Shown here in pieces: positions 46,102 through 54,954 of a DNA stretch of 64,000 bases (the first letter of the stretch is position 1; each line of letters opens with the position of its first letter). Below the pieces are notes generated by a model. It was not told the DNA's origin. It saw nothing but the letters and a program-made list of their open reading frames with translations, and searched no databases. Source of the DNA: Marinomonas transparens. GTDB taxonomy: Bacteria; Pseudomonadota; Gammaproteobacteria; Pseudomonadales; Marinomonadaceae. The position numbers were made by a program, and so were the translations under genes. Location of the stretch: positions 103,587 through 167,586 of the forward strand of contig NZ_JAEMNX010000011.1 of assembly GCF_016463975.1 (NCBI RefSeq). The letters run 5' to 3'.

Positions 46102-47355
46102 ATGAAGTGGATTGTATTAGGGGAAGACTGGAACAGTCACCCAAGTAGCACTCAACATCTCTTCAAACGCCTTGTTCAGCAAGAACCAGTAGTTTGGGTA
46201 AATTCCATTGGTTTGCGTTCACCTAAGCTTAATCGGCATGACATGGCGCGAATCTACAGCAAAGGTAAGTCATTGCTGTTTGCAAATAGCAAGGCACCAG
46301 CCCAGCCGGTAGACAAGCCAACGGACATAGGCTCTCAGCCCCAAGTTATTGCGCCGCGAGTTTTGCCATTCCATCAATATCAATGGGTACGCTATTTAAA
46401 TAGCTTCTCTTTGAGACAGCAAATTCATTCTACTGAGCAAGCTCAAAATAATATAACAAAATCAACGAAAGAGCTCGCCCAAACCATAGAACCAAATAGT
46501 ACGAATAAGATTCTTTGGTTATCCCTACCTTCGGCGGTGGACCTGATTGGCAAATGCAATGAACAACTTTCTGTTTATTACTGTGGTGATGACTTTAGCG
46601 CCTTGGCAGGGGTTGACCATAAGGTGATAGCAAAACTAGAGGCTGAACTCATTGAAAAATGCGATGTGATTTTTGCTGCCAGCCAGTCACTTAAAGATAA
46701 ATTTCCTGCTCATAAAAGCTATTTGCTAGAACATGGGGTGGACTACGATTTATTTCAACAACCCAAGCCCAAGCCGGATAACTTCCCAACAGGTAAGGTG
46801 ATGGGCTTTTACGGGCAATTAGCCGACTGGGTAGACATCGAGTTATTAGAGCGAGTCGCCGATGCTTTTCCCGATTGGCACCTAATGCTTATCGGAAAAA
46901 TAGATACCGATACCAGAGACTTACTGACTAAGGCTAATGTGCATCATCTGCCAGCCATGGCCCATGATGAACTGGCAGCGTATGCTCAACATTGGGATAT
47001 TGCCCTACTGCCTTTTAAACATTGCCAGCAAATTGAATATTGTAATCCACTCAAGCTTAGGGAGTATTTGGCGACAGGGACTCGTATTGTGTCAACCGCC
47101 TTTCAAGCCGCTCAGACTTATCGGCAGCACATCAATCTAGTGAATCCACAGGATGACTTCATTGCTGTCATAAAACAAACGATTGAGCACGCTCATAGCA
47201 CAACATCCCAAGGCGAAGAAGAACGAAAACGGTCCCAGCAAACCAGTGTCATAAAAGCATCTTGGGAGCAAAGAGCAAAAGATGTTCAGGTTATTCTTAG
47301 GTCTCACCTAAACACCCTTCATTTTAATAACCTGCTTAATGAGGTGACGTCATGA
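46102..47355 (+). CDS. Glycosyltransferase (SypN position)
   Basis: About 417 residues from the ATG at 46102, which has GAGGAGG at proper spacing; an ATG six bases earlier is too close to it. GT-B features: VLGEDWNSHPSSTQHLFKRL, SVYYCGDDFSALAGVD, CDVIFAASQSLKDKF, EHGVDYDLF and a donor-side NPLKLREYLATGTRIVST with the conserved Glu. It resembles TuaH-like transferases. It overlaps the next gene by four bases. Confidence 0.85.
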   Translation: MKWIVLGEDWNSHPSSTQHLFKRLVQQEPVVWVNSIGLRSPKLNRHDMARIYSKGKSLLFANSKAPAQPVDKPTDIGSQPQVIAPRVLPFHQYQWVRYLNSFSLRQQIHSTEQAQNNITKSTKELAQTIEPNSTNKILWLSLPSAVDLIGKCNEQLSVYYCGDDFSALAGVDHKVIAKLEAELIEKCDVIFAASQSLKDKFPAHKSYLLEHGVDYDLFQQPKPKPDNFPTGKVMGFYGQLADWVDIELLERVADAFPDWHLMLIGKIDTDTRDLLTKANVHHLPAMAHDELAAYAQHWDIALLPFKHCQQIEYCNPLKLREYLATGTRIVSTAFQAAQTYRQHINLVNPQDDFIAVIKQTIEHAHSTTSQGEEERKRSQQTSVIKASWEQRAKDVQVILRSHLNTLHFNNLLNEVTS

Positions 47356-49829
47356 TACGGACGAGTAGCTACCTTAAAAAACTCTGGGGAAGTGTCATTT
47401 ACGCTTTACTCTCCCCTGCCTTATGGGCGACTGATACCATTGAAGCTGCCAGTGATACGGCCACAACGCCAGTGAGCTACAGCCTGAATATTTCTAGCCC
47501 AAAAACAAATTGGTCGTTTGGTAATGGCCTAGTATCAGGGAAACAACTGGAAGTGTCTGGCAGGGTAAAAGAGGGTGTGGCGAGAGTGTTAGTGCGTATC
47601 GACCATGCTAAAAGCCATCATTACTTTAGTCGCTTCAATCATGAGCAACTACTCCATGCAGGTCCCTTTACCTTTTATATTGATTTGGATCGTCTCAAAA
47701 CAGCTCATAATCAAGATTTTTCGGCTGAGGAAATTCGTCGGATTTATCTCAGCCCCCTCACTGGCAAGTTAGATATTCAACAGGTTAAGATTCTTGCTAA
47801 ACCTAAAGCGCCTAACGCCATAAGAGGGTGGGATTTTAGCCCAATTTTAGCTCAGTCTGCCTGGGGTTTTTATAGTGTCACACCGGATTCTACTTGGCAG
47901 TCCATTGGTGGTCACAGCAACACTAAACCCAAACAGCCGATTCTCCAAGGCTCACTTCGGGGGCGGGATCGACCCTATCATGATGAACTGATTCGTGATG
48001 GCATAGAGGGACTAAAACAGGTGATTTTGCCATTAGAAAATGGACTATGGCGGGTCACCTTGTGGACCCAAGACATTGGAGAATGGGAATACCTTCCCCA
48101 CCCCCTCGAACGACAAATCACCCTAAATAAACAACGGATATTGGATGAAAGCCTGAGCGCCGAAAGCTGGCGAAAGCAATATTATTTTCAACCATTAGGG
48201 CTTCAACACAGCGACATACTGGCCTATCAGCAAGGCGATGTTGAGCCAATCCATCAAGCTTTCTGGCGACAAATTGGCAGAAAACGGGGCGACCCTATTG
48301 ATGCCATCGTCGAAATCACCGATGGCCAACTCAATATAACCCTAGAAAGCCCTTCACCAGCAGGGCTTTTTTTATCGGCTGTCATTGCCACACCATGGAA
48401 CCATCAAGCTGAACAACACCTAGCCACTTTTGATCAACTCAGAGAGCAGGCCTTTAAGCAGCGTTGGCCCATTGTTGCTCAGCCTAATTTATCCCTAGAA
48501 GCATTAACCGATGTCATTAAGTGGGGGCAAGATACGCCACTCATTGCACAAGGTGAACTTATTAGTCTGCAAGTCACTATCCCACAAAATATGGGGGCCC
48601 TTAAGCAATTTATTTTACCTCTGAGTAATGTCTTTTGGTTTAAACAAACACCACGCTTAAGTCGTGTGGGTGGTCAAGAAAATGCACTGACATTAAAAAG
48701 TCAATTGTCTTCCTTTGACCCACATGAGAAAGCCCCCTCACAGGATGAGGTATGGATCATTATCGGAGAAGTCTCTAAAAACACTCATGCTCCGACGCTT
48801 GCCAAGGGTAAATTAATTTTTGAGCAAGGTGAGTTATCAACCACCTTTATACCGCTTAACATGACCTTACCCCAAGCTCAACAGCCTGTGGGATTGTACC
48901 TTGATTACGCGCCTCACCTGAGTTGGTTCTCCTCACAAGACGCCGAGCAACAGGCTAAGCAAGACTATCGCTTTTTTAAACAGTTTGGCTTAACTGGGGT
49001 CGCCCCAGCACTGCCAACGCCTAATACATCAAGCGAGAGTATCCAAGGGTTTAAACGCGCGGCTCAGCTGCCCTTATTAACTGGCTTATTGCCACCGTTT
49101 CCAGCTTACACACCATTAAAGCGCATGCTCACTCAGCCCCTCCCAGAGCTACTAGAAACTCTGGCAGCGTTAAACTCATTAGATTCAATTCTCTTGTGGT
49201 CATTGGGAGATGAGCCCGGACTCTTTCCAGATTTGGACAAAAAGCTAATGGCGCTAAATACCAAATTAGCGAAAAGCCGACCGAGTCTACAACGCTATGC
49301 GCAACTGAATCATAAACAACACGACAAGCTTGCAGCGCAATTTCCTCATCTATTAATCAATCAGGGTTATGATCTATCCGCATCTCGCTTCGCCGATTTG
49401 CAAACCCAAGGTAGCGATTATTATCTTTATAATTTAGACAATCTCCGAGCAGCGGCTGGCCATTATTTATGGCGAAGTAAGGCAAAGGGTTTTTGGCAAT
49501 GGCATGCCAGAATGCCAACCGCCCATCCCTATGATCCAACCGATGGACGTGAAGATGATGTGCAGTTTTTAATGCCCACAGAGCACCATGGAAAACAAAT
49601 CATCATCCGTAGTGACTTACTAAGTCTACGCACTGGCATTAACGATTTACGCTGGTTAACTTGGCTTTCGCAAAATGCAAAAAAACATATTGATTTTGCA
49701 ATTCTAGAACAGGAAATAGCGCAATCTATTTCCATGTCATACAAAAACAACCCCTTTAAAAACAATGATTTAAATATAAATATCGCTAAAATTAAGAGAC
49801 TGGCACAAAGGCTGCAATTACCTCAATAA
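47352..49829 (+). CDS. Secreted GH123/DUF4091-like glycoside-hydrolase candidate
   Basis: An 825-residue protein with a signal peptide (residues 1-26, ending SPALWA). The middle part, about 30-500, looks beta-rich with two or three carbohydrate-binding-like stretches. The C-terminal part resembles GH123/DUF4091 enzymes: LLWSLGDEPGL near residue 620 holds an adjacent Asp-Glu pair as in the GH123 catalytic motif, and the end GFWQWHA, DGREDD and IIIRSDLLSLRTGINDLRWL is the DUF4091-like tail. GH123 members remove N-acetylgalactosamine. A role in trimming or releasing the polymer is inferred. It overlaps the gene before it and has no counterpart in syp as I recall. Confidence 0.65.
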   Translation: MIRTSSYLKKLWGSVIYALLSPALWATDTIEAASDTATTPVSYSLNISSPKTNWSFGNGLVSGKQLEVSGRVKEGVARVLVRIDHAKSHHYFSRFNHEQLLHAGPFTFYIDLDRLKTAHNQDFSAEEIRRIYLSPLTGKLDIQQVKILAKPKAPNAIRGWDFSPILAQSAWGFYSVTPDSTWQSIGGHSNTKPKQPILQGSLRGRDRPYHDELIRDGIEGLKQVILPLENGLWRVTLWTQDIGEWEYLPHPLERQITLNKQRILDESLSAESWRKQYYFQPLGLQHSDILAYQQGDVEPIHQAFWRQIGRKRGDPIDAIVEITDGQLNITLESPSPAGLFLSAVIATPWNHQAEQHLATFDQLREQAFKQRWPIVAQPNLSLEALTDVIKWGQDTPLIAQGELISLQVTIPQNMGALKQFILPLSNVFWFKQTPRLSRVGGQENALTLKSQLSSFDPHEKAPSQDEVWIIIGEVSKNTHAPTLAKGKLIFEQGELSTTFIPLNMTLPQAQQPVGLYLDYAPHLSWFSSQDAEQQAKQDYRFFKQFGLTGVAPALPTPNTSSESIQGFKRAAQLPLLTGLLPPFPAYTPLKRMLTQPLPELLETLAALNSLDSILLWSLGDEPGLFPDLDKKLMALNTKLAKSRPSLQRYAQLNHKQHDKLAAQFPHLLINQGYDLSASRFADLQTQGSDYYLYNLDNLRAAAGHYLWRSKAKGFWQWHARMPTAHPYDPTDGREDDVQFLMPTEHHGKQIIIRSDLLSLRTGINDLRWLTWLSQNAKKHIDFAILEQEIAQSISMSYKNNPFKNNDLNINIAKIKRLAQRLQLPQ
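49667..49681 (+). promoter_or_regulatory. Syp-enhancer-like box inside the end of the GH gene
   Basis: TTCGCAAAATGCAAA, one base off the recalled SypG consensus, centred about 153 bases upstream of the predicted start of transcription for the Wzz gene. It lies in coding sequence. Confidence 0.6.
49800..49815 (+). promoter_or_regulatory. Sigma-54 promoter of the Wzz gene
   Basis: CTGGCACAAAGGCTGC has perfect GG-N10-GC and lies in the last codons of the GH gene. Predicted leader is 29 bases with a GAGGTC ribosome site. Confidence 0.72.
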
Positions 49830-49855
49830 GTTTATTTTTTTCATTTGAGGTCATC

Positions 49856-51397
49856 ATGCATTTAGCTATACAAGCACGATTATATCGCCTGCTTTGTGCC
49901 GCTTGGAGGCATAGATACCTATTAGTGATCCCACCATTGATCTTGCCTATCTTTGGCTTTTTGCTATCCAACGTTGTGCCTAAGGTGTACGACAACCACA
50001 CTTCCTTCTTGATTCAAGAAAGCGCTACTTTAAACCCTTTTTTGAAAGATTTATCCGTCGACTCACAGATACAGCAACGTATGAAGGCCCTCGATACCTT
50101 GTTACACAGCCGTCATATTTTACAGCGTGTGGCAGAAGAAGAAGGTTTGTATCCAGAAAATGCCACAGATTACCAAAAAGATCGGGTGATCAATCGCTTA
50201 TCAAGCAATTTAAAAGTTGCGCTATTTGGCTCTGATTTAATTCGCGTGTCTTACCACAGTAACACTCAACAGGGCATGGATAGCTTATTAAGAAAGGTCA
50301 GAGACGTTTTTATTGAGCAGTTATTAGCCCCTGAACGCAGCTCTATGACAAATTCAGAAGCGTTTTTGTTGGCTCAATTGGAAGAGCAACGCATGCATTT
50401 AGAACAAGCGGAAAGCGCCTTGGCTAACTTTAAATCAAAACACACCATGCAGTTGCCTAGCCTCTTCAACAATAACGTCTCGTCGATTTCTGAATTACGC
50501 CAACTCATTGCGCAAAAAGAAATCGAATTTGCCGGTCAAGAAGCTGTAATGGCGAGTTTGCATACGCAGTTGATTCGCAATAATCCGCTTATTGCACAAA
50601 TAGAGAGTGACATTGTTAGCCACAAACGCGAATTAAGCACCCTACTTTCTCGTTATACCCCTCAACACAGTAAGGTCATCATTGCTAATGCCATGCTGAG
50701 CCGTTTAGAGCGAGAACTTCATGACCTCATAACGCTTACTGATCAAATTGACAGCATTGAAGAGCTTGAACGTCTTTGGTTAGCCACAGGCAAAGCCCTA
50801 GAAACGCAATCGGAAAAAGTTGCCACCGCCCTCAACTTGGCACAAAACAACGAAATAGAATCCGCCAAACTGCGTTATTCACGACTAAAACAAGAGCTCA
50901 ACCAATTGCATAAACAGCATGACGATCTACTGCAATTAATTAACAGCAGCAGTGGTATTGAACAGCAACTACAAACATTAAGTCGTGATTTGAAAGTACA
51001 AGATAAGGTTTACCAAGAAACCTTGAATCGCTATGAACGCGCTAAGGTAACCGGAGCACTTGGGGAGTTCGAGCAAAAAGATCGCATTAAAATAATTGAT
51101 AAGGCCTATGTGCCTTCTGGGCCGAGCAACATGCCAACCCTTTTGTATGTTGTGCTCGGCGTTATAGCTGGCATTGGTTTAGGAGTGGGCACTGCCATTG
51201 TATTAGAAGTCACTAACTCCCAATTGCGCTACATAAGTGAAGTACAAGATATCGCTAAGGTGCCCGTATTAGCCCGCATTCCTAAAATCAAGGACGATTA
51301 TAACCTATTGGATTTAGATCACCTTGACAGTGACACAAACAAAACCAATCGCATACGTAAGGCGCTAAATTATTTTTCTCGCTTTAAAAAAGAATAA
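49856..51397 (+). CDS. Wzz/GNVR-type chain-length determinant (SypO position)
   Basis: A 513-residue polysaccharide co-polymerase. Membrane helices lie near residues 22-42 and 425-448, with a long periplasmic helical region between them (heptads about 170-400) and the proline/glycine-rich motif before the second helix (KAYVPSGPSNMPTLLYVVLGVIAGIGLG). No kinase domain is fused; the CpsD-like protein at 57891-58598 is the expected cytoplasmic partner. It sets polymer length. Confidence 0.88.
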   Translation: MHLAIQARLYRLLCAAWRHRYLLVIPPLILPIFGFLLSNVVPKVYDNHTSFLIQESATLNPFLKDLSVDSQIQQRMKALDTLLHSRHILQRVAEEEGLYPENATDYQKDRVINRLSSNLKVALFGSDLIRVSYHSNTQQGMDSLLRKVRDVFIEQLLAPERSSMTNSEAFLLAQLEEQRMHLEQAESALANFKSKHTMQLPSLFNNNVSSISELRQLIAQKEIEFAGQEAVMASLHTQLIRNNPLIAQIESDIVSHKRELSTLLSRYTPQHSKVIIANAMLSRLERELHDLITLTDQIDSIEELERLWLATGKALETQSEKVATALNLAQNNEIESAKLRYSRLKQELNQLHKQHDDLLQLINSSSGIEQQLQTLSRDLKVQDKVYQETLNRYERAKVTGALGEFEQKDRIKIIDKAYVPSGPSNMPTLLYVVLGVIAGIGLGVGTAIVLEVTNSQLRYISEVQDIAKVPVLARIPKIKDDYNLLDLDHLDSDTNKTNRIRKALNYFSRFKKE

Positions 51398-51415
51398 GCA
51401 AACAGGAGACATTCC

Positions 51416-52516
51416 ATGAAAATTATCGAAGTTGTACAACACCTTGCTCCAGGCGGCATTGAAACCTTGGTGCTAGAACTACAAAAGGTTTATCAGTCCC
51501 TTGATAAAGTCATCATTATTAGTCTGGAGAATAATCAGCAGCAAGCCCTAACCGATTGGCAGCGCTTAGAAGACGTGCAATGTGAATTGATTTTTCTCAA
51601 CAAACAGCCTGGCCTGAAGTACGGCATTGTTAAGCAACTGATTGCTTTGTTTAAGCAGCATAAACCTGATGCGGTTCATACTCACCATATCGGCCCTTTA
51701 CTTTATGCTGGACTGGCAGCTAAACATCTAAAACTTCAGTCAGTCATCCATACCGAGCATGATGTATGGCATTTACAATCAAGTCGTAAACGCCATTTAT
51801 TGCAATATGCCTTACTTAACTACATCAAACCAAAATTAGTGGCAGATGCTGAATATGTTGGCAAAGCACTTTCCAAGCTGTTTCCAAAGCACCGCAACCA
51901 TGTTATTTCCAACGGTATTGATATTGATGCTTTTTATCCAAGTAGTTTGGTCACCGCACGCAAAAAAATGGGCTTACCCACAGATGTAAAAATCATTGGT
52001 TGTGCGGCACGATTGGTACCCGGTAAAGGCCATTTGGCATTATTAACATCCCTTACGAAGCTACCAAGCTCAGTTCATTTGGCATTGGCTGGTGACGGCC
52101 CTTTAAAAGCAGCCCTAATGAAACAATGCAAAAAATTGAAAGTGGAGCAACAGGTTCATTTTTTAGGCAGCCTGGATAACATGGCCGCCTTTTATCGCTG
52201 TCTTGATGTCTTTTGCTTAGCATCCGAAGCAGAAGGTTTACCGCTTTCACCCTTAGAGGCCCAAGCCTGCAATGTACCGGTAGTCGTCACGGATGTAGGC
52301 GGCTGTCGAGAAGCGGTTTGCCCTCATACTGGTTTGTTAGTGCGCCCAAAGGATCAAGAAGCATTAACCAATGGGCTAAAAACGGTTCTCAGTAGGAAGC
52401 TGTTAATGTTAAACCATCGCCCCCGTGACTTTGTGAAAAAAGAACATTCTTTAAGAAATATGGCCCATCTATATCGACAGTTAATGATAAAAAGAGGTAA
52501 TGAAAAATGGCTATAA
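51416..52516 (+). CDS. Family 4 glycosyltransferase (SypP position)
   Basis: A 366-residue GT-B enzyme: VVQHLAPGGIETLVLELQ at the N-terminus, TEHDVWH, ISNGIDIDAFYP, GCAARLVPGKGHLALL, LAGDGPLKAAL and ASEAEGLPLSPLEAQACNVPVVVTDVGGCREAV with the donor-site Glu. AGGAGA precedes the start. It ends 10 bases inside the next gene. Confidence 0.9.
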   Translation: MKIIEVVQHLAPGGIETLVLELQKVYQSLDKVIIISLENNQQQALTDWQRLEDVQCELIFLNKQPGLKYGIVKQLIALFKQHKPDAVHTHHIGPLLYAGLAAKHLKLQSVIHTEHDVWHLQSSRKRHLLQYALLNYIKPKLVADAEYVGKALSKLFPKHRNHVISNGIDIDAFYPSSLVTARKKMGLPTDVKIIGCAARLVPGKGHLALLTSLTKLPSSVHLALAGDGPLKAALMKQCKKLKVEQQVHFLGSLDNMAAFYRCLDVFCLASEAEGLPLSPLEAQACNVPVVVTDVGGCREAVCPHTGLLVRPKDQEALTNGLKTVLSRKLLMLNHRPRDFVKKEHSLRNMAHLYRQLMIKRGNEKWL

Positions 52517-53667
52517 TCCTATTTATCTCTATTTTTAGCCTATCTGCTTTGGTGATTCTATATCATCATTTTGGCTACCCCGTGATGCTTAAGTATTTGG
52601 TAAAAAAGAAAACATCACAGCACATCGAACAAAAATCAGCATCTTTATCGACTAAAGAATACCCATCCATTGCCTTGGTGATTCCGGTTTATAACGAAGC
52701 CAATGCGATTGCTGAAAAGGTCCGTAACTTGGCGTTTTTAGACTACCCTCTGGACAAATTGCAGGTACATTTGATCTTTGACGGCTGCACTGACCACTCC
52801 TATGAGCTTGCGCATCAAGCATTGCAAGAGCCCATGTGTAAAACACTTTCTTGTGAACTTCATAATGAGTCCGTCAATCGCGGTAAACTGGCGCAATTAA
52901 ATCAGCTTATACCAAACCTAGAAGCCGATATTATCGCTCTATCGGATGTTACCGCTTTGTTATCCATTGACGCGTTGCAAATAGCCGCTGGGCACTTTGC
53001 TAATAAAGACGTTGGTGCGGTATGTGCCACCTATCGGTTTTTATCGAATGGAGAACAACAAGAAACCGCTTATTGGCAATATCAAACGGCGATTAAATTA
53101 AGAGAAAGTCTGTTGGGCTCAACATTAGGTGCCCATGGGGCCTTTTATTTATTCCGTAAAGCATTATTTAACGGCTTGCCAAGCGACACTATTAATGATG
53201 ACTTTATCTTACCTTGCCAAATTATTAAGCAGTCTCAACGGGTCATTTATGATGACAATATGGTCGCAGTAGAAATAGAACCCAGCGACCTTGAGCAGGA
53301 CTTTAAACGCCGTGTGCGCATCAGTGCAGGGAACTTTCAACAAAGCATCAGATTGAGCTCCCTCTTGCATCCTAAACACGGCATTACCGCTTTTATGTTT
53401 TTTTCTTGTAAATGGATTCGTCCCTTTATTCCCGTCTTTTTTATCGCTGCCTTGCTGTCGTCTTACTTCATGAGCTTAGAGTCTATCTGGTTTGCTCCCT
53501 GCTTTTATGGACAAATAGGGATTTATTTTCTGGTCTTGGCGCAACATTTGCTCAAGTCAAATAACCATATTCTCATTAAGCTTCATTACTTGGTAACAGG
53601 TCATCTACTTAGTTTGATTGGAGCAGTAAAATATATAACGGGTGCTTATAACGCCCCTTGGAGGTAA
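52507..53667 (+). CDS. Membrane-bound family 2 glycosyltransferase (SypQ position)
   Basis: A 386-residue processive-type GT2. An N-terminal membrane segment (about 3-22) is followed by the catalytic domain with ALVIPVYNEANAIAEKVRNL, LIFDGCTDHS and IALSDVTALL. The later region has TINDDFILPCQ and KRRVRISAGNFQQ in place of the classical QxxRW. C-terminal membrane segments lie between about 300 and 375. It may form a linkage on the lipid-linked intermediate. Confidence 0.87.
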   Translation: MAIILFISIFSLSALVILYHHFGYPVMLKYLVKKKTSQHIEQKSASLSTKEYPSIALVIPVYNEANAIAEKVRNLAFLDYPLDKLQVHLIFDGCTDHSYELAHQALQEPMCKTLSCELHNESVNRGKLAQLNQLIPNLEADIIALSDVTALLSIDALQIAAGHFANKDVGAVCATYRFLSNGEQQETAYWQYQTAIKLRESLLGSTLGAHGAFYLFRKALFNGLPSDTINDDFILPCQIIKQSQRVIYDDNMVAVEIEPSDLEQDFKRRVRISAGNFQQSIRLSSLLHPKHGITAFMFFSCKWIRPFIPVFFIAALLSSYFMSLESIWFAPCFYGQIGIYFLVLAQHLLKSNNHILIKLHYLVTGHLLSLIGAVKYITGAYNAPWR

Positions 53668-53671
53668 TACC

Positions 53672-54337
53672 ATGAATACTCAAACACTTTCCCTAACAAA
53701 ATTTGCTCACTTTATTCCCCTAAGAGTACGCATTGCCAAGCGCGCTTTCGACCTAGTGGTGGCTATTAGTCTATTACTGGTAACCCTGCCTCTTTGGCCC
53801 CTGTTAATGATCGCCATTAAAGTCGATTCAGCAGGCCCCATTTTCTTTGTTCAGCAACGTATTGGACAGGCCAACGCCAACGCCTACAGCCTGTTTAATA
53901 TGATTAAATTTCGTACCATGATCCAAAATGCCGAAGCAAAAACAGGCCCAGTGTGGGCCTCTAAAAACGACCCAAGAATCACTAAAATTGGCAACTTCAT
54001 GAGAAAAACACGATTGGATGAATTGCCGCAGCTCTTTAATGTACTTAAAGGTGAGATGTCTATGATAGGTCCGCGCCCAGAGCGTTCTGGCATTATGGGG
54101 AAATTAGAACAAAAGATCCCGTTATTCAATGAACGTACTTATGGCGTATTGCCCGGTATTACAGGCTTGGCTCAAGTCTATCAAGGTTATGATGAGACCA
54201 TTGAAGACAGCCGTAATAAGCTCGGTTATGACCTTTCTTATTCGGTATCCATGGCAAGTCTAGGTGGCTGGTTGCGAATGGACTTATTGATCCTTTGGAA
54301 AACCATCAGTGTAGTACTGCTAGGGCGCGGCCAATAA
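53672..54337 (+). CDS. Undecaprenyl-phosphate sugar phosphotransferase (SypR position)
   Basis: About 221 residues from the ATG at 53672, which follows GGAGGTAATACC. The protein is the short bacterial-sugar-transferase form: one membrane hairpin at about 25-50 (RAFDLVVAISLLLVTLPLWPLLM), FVQQRIGQ, MIKFRTM, LRKTRLDELPQ-like MRKTRLDELPQLFNVLKGEMSMIGPRPER and the C-terminal GITGLAQV. It starts the repeat unit by loading a sugar-phosphate on undecaprenyl phosphate. It is the last gene before the regulatory/export block. Confidence 0.93.
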   Translation: MNTQTLSLTKFAHFIPLRVRIAKRAFDLVVAISLLLVTLPLWPLLMIAIKVDSAGPIFFVQQRIGQANANAYSLFNMIKFRTMIQNAEAKTGPVWASKNDPRITKIGNFMRKTRLDELPQLFNVLKGEMSMIGPRPERSGIMGKLEQKIPLFNERTYGVLPGITGLAQVYQGYDETIEDSRNKLGYDLSYSVSMASLGGWLRMDLLILWKTISVVLLGRGQ

Positions 54338-54376
54338 TCTGATCAAACACTTTTACGACTCGACAAAAGCAATACC

Positions 54377-54416
54377 GCAAACCTGTTTCGCTCAACCAAA
54401 TGATAAGCAGGTTTGC
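54377..54416. repeat. 9-bp inverted repeat after the priming transferase
   Basis: GCAAACCTG and CAGGTTTGC with a 22-base spacer. The right arm overlaps the first enhancer-like box, so it may belong to the activator site or act as a weak terminator. Confidence 0.4.
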
Positions 54417-54446
54417 AATTCGCAATCACCCTTCGCAATTTGCAAT
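54412..54446 (+). promoter_or_regulatory. Tandem enhancer-like boxes upstream of the STAS gene
   Basis: Two boxes begin 20 bases apart: TTTGCAATTCGCAAT (54412-54426) and TTCGCAATTTGCAAT (54432-54446). The second fits the recalled SypG consensus with one mismatch. They lie about 125-145 bases upstream of the predicted start, with very AT-rich DNA between, suited to IHF-assisted looping. Confidence 0.62.
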
Positions 54447-54538
54447 TTTCCTTTCTAAAAAAACCATTAGCTTTCCTATAAAAGACAAATAAATATTTTA
54501 AATTCAATTAAAACAATGATTTATAAAAAAATAAAAAA

Positions 54539-54554
54539 TTGGCCCGAAGCATGC
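54539..54554 (+). promoter_or_regulatory. Sigma-54 promoter of the STAS-to-NtrC block
   Basis: TTGGCCCGAAGCATGC has GG-N10-GC followed by AA. Predicted leader is 29 bases, the same as for the Wzz gene. Confidence 0.72.
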
Positions 54555-54594
54555 AATCTACTTGTTATTGTCACTCAACAACAAGGATTAACTT

Positions 54595-54924
54595 ATGTAT
54601 CACTCTCATTACACCCTCAATGATTACGAAGTATTAGAGATTAAAGGCGAACTAGACTGTGTCACAGTAGCAGAAAGGAAAGAGTTGATTGAAAACGTTC
54701 CTACCGTCTTTGACTGCAACATTGTCTTTGACCTTTCCCAAGTGACTTTTATCGATTCCTCAGGCATTGGTGTCATCGTTTACCTATTTAAGCGTCTTAG
54801 GGAACAAGGTCGAGAACTGATTCTAGTGGGCCTAAGTGGGCAGCCAAAAGAGCTCATGTCGCTACTTCGAATAGACCGGGCCATCCCAGTTAAAGATAGT
54901 GCCCGCAGCTGTTTGGCGTCATAA
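54595..54924 (+). CDS. STAS-domain regulator (SypA-like)
   Basis: A 109-residue single STAS domain. The switch Ser lies in VTFIDSSGIGVIV at residue 56, the same number I remember for the phosphorylated Ser of V. fischeri SypA. SypA in its unphosphorylated form promotes biofilm formation at a step after syp transcription. The matching kinase/phosphatase is the HATPase-receiver-PP2C protein encoded at 60046-61578. First gene of its sigma-54 transcription unit. Confidence 0.88.
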   Translation: MYHSHYTLNDYEVLEIKGELDCVTVAERKELIENVPTVFDCNIVFDLSQVTFIDSSGIGVIVYLFKRLREQGRELILVGLSGQPKELMSLLRIDRAIPVKDSARSCLAS

Positions 54925-54954
54925 ACAAACACGATGCTGATAAAGGAGACTTCA

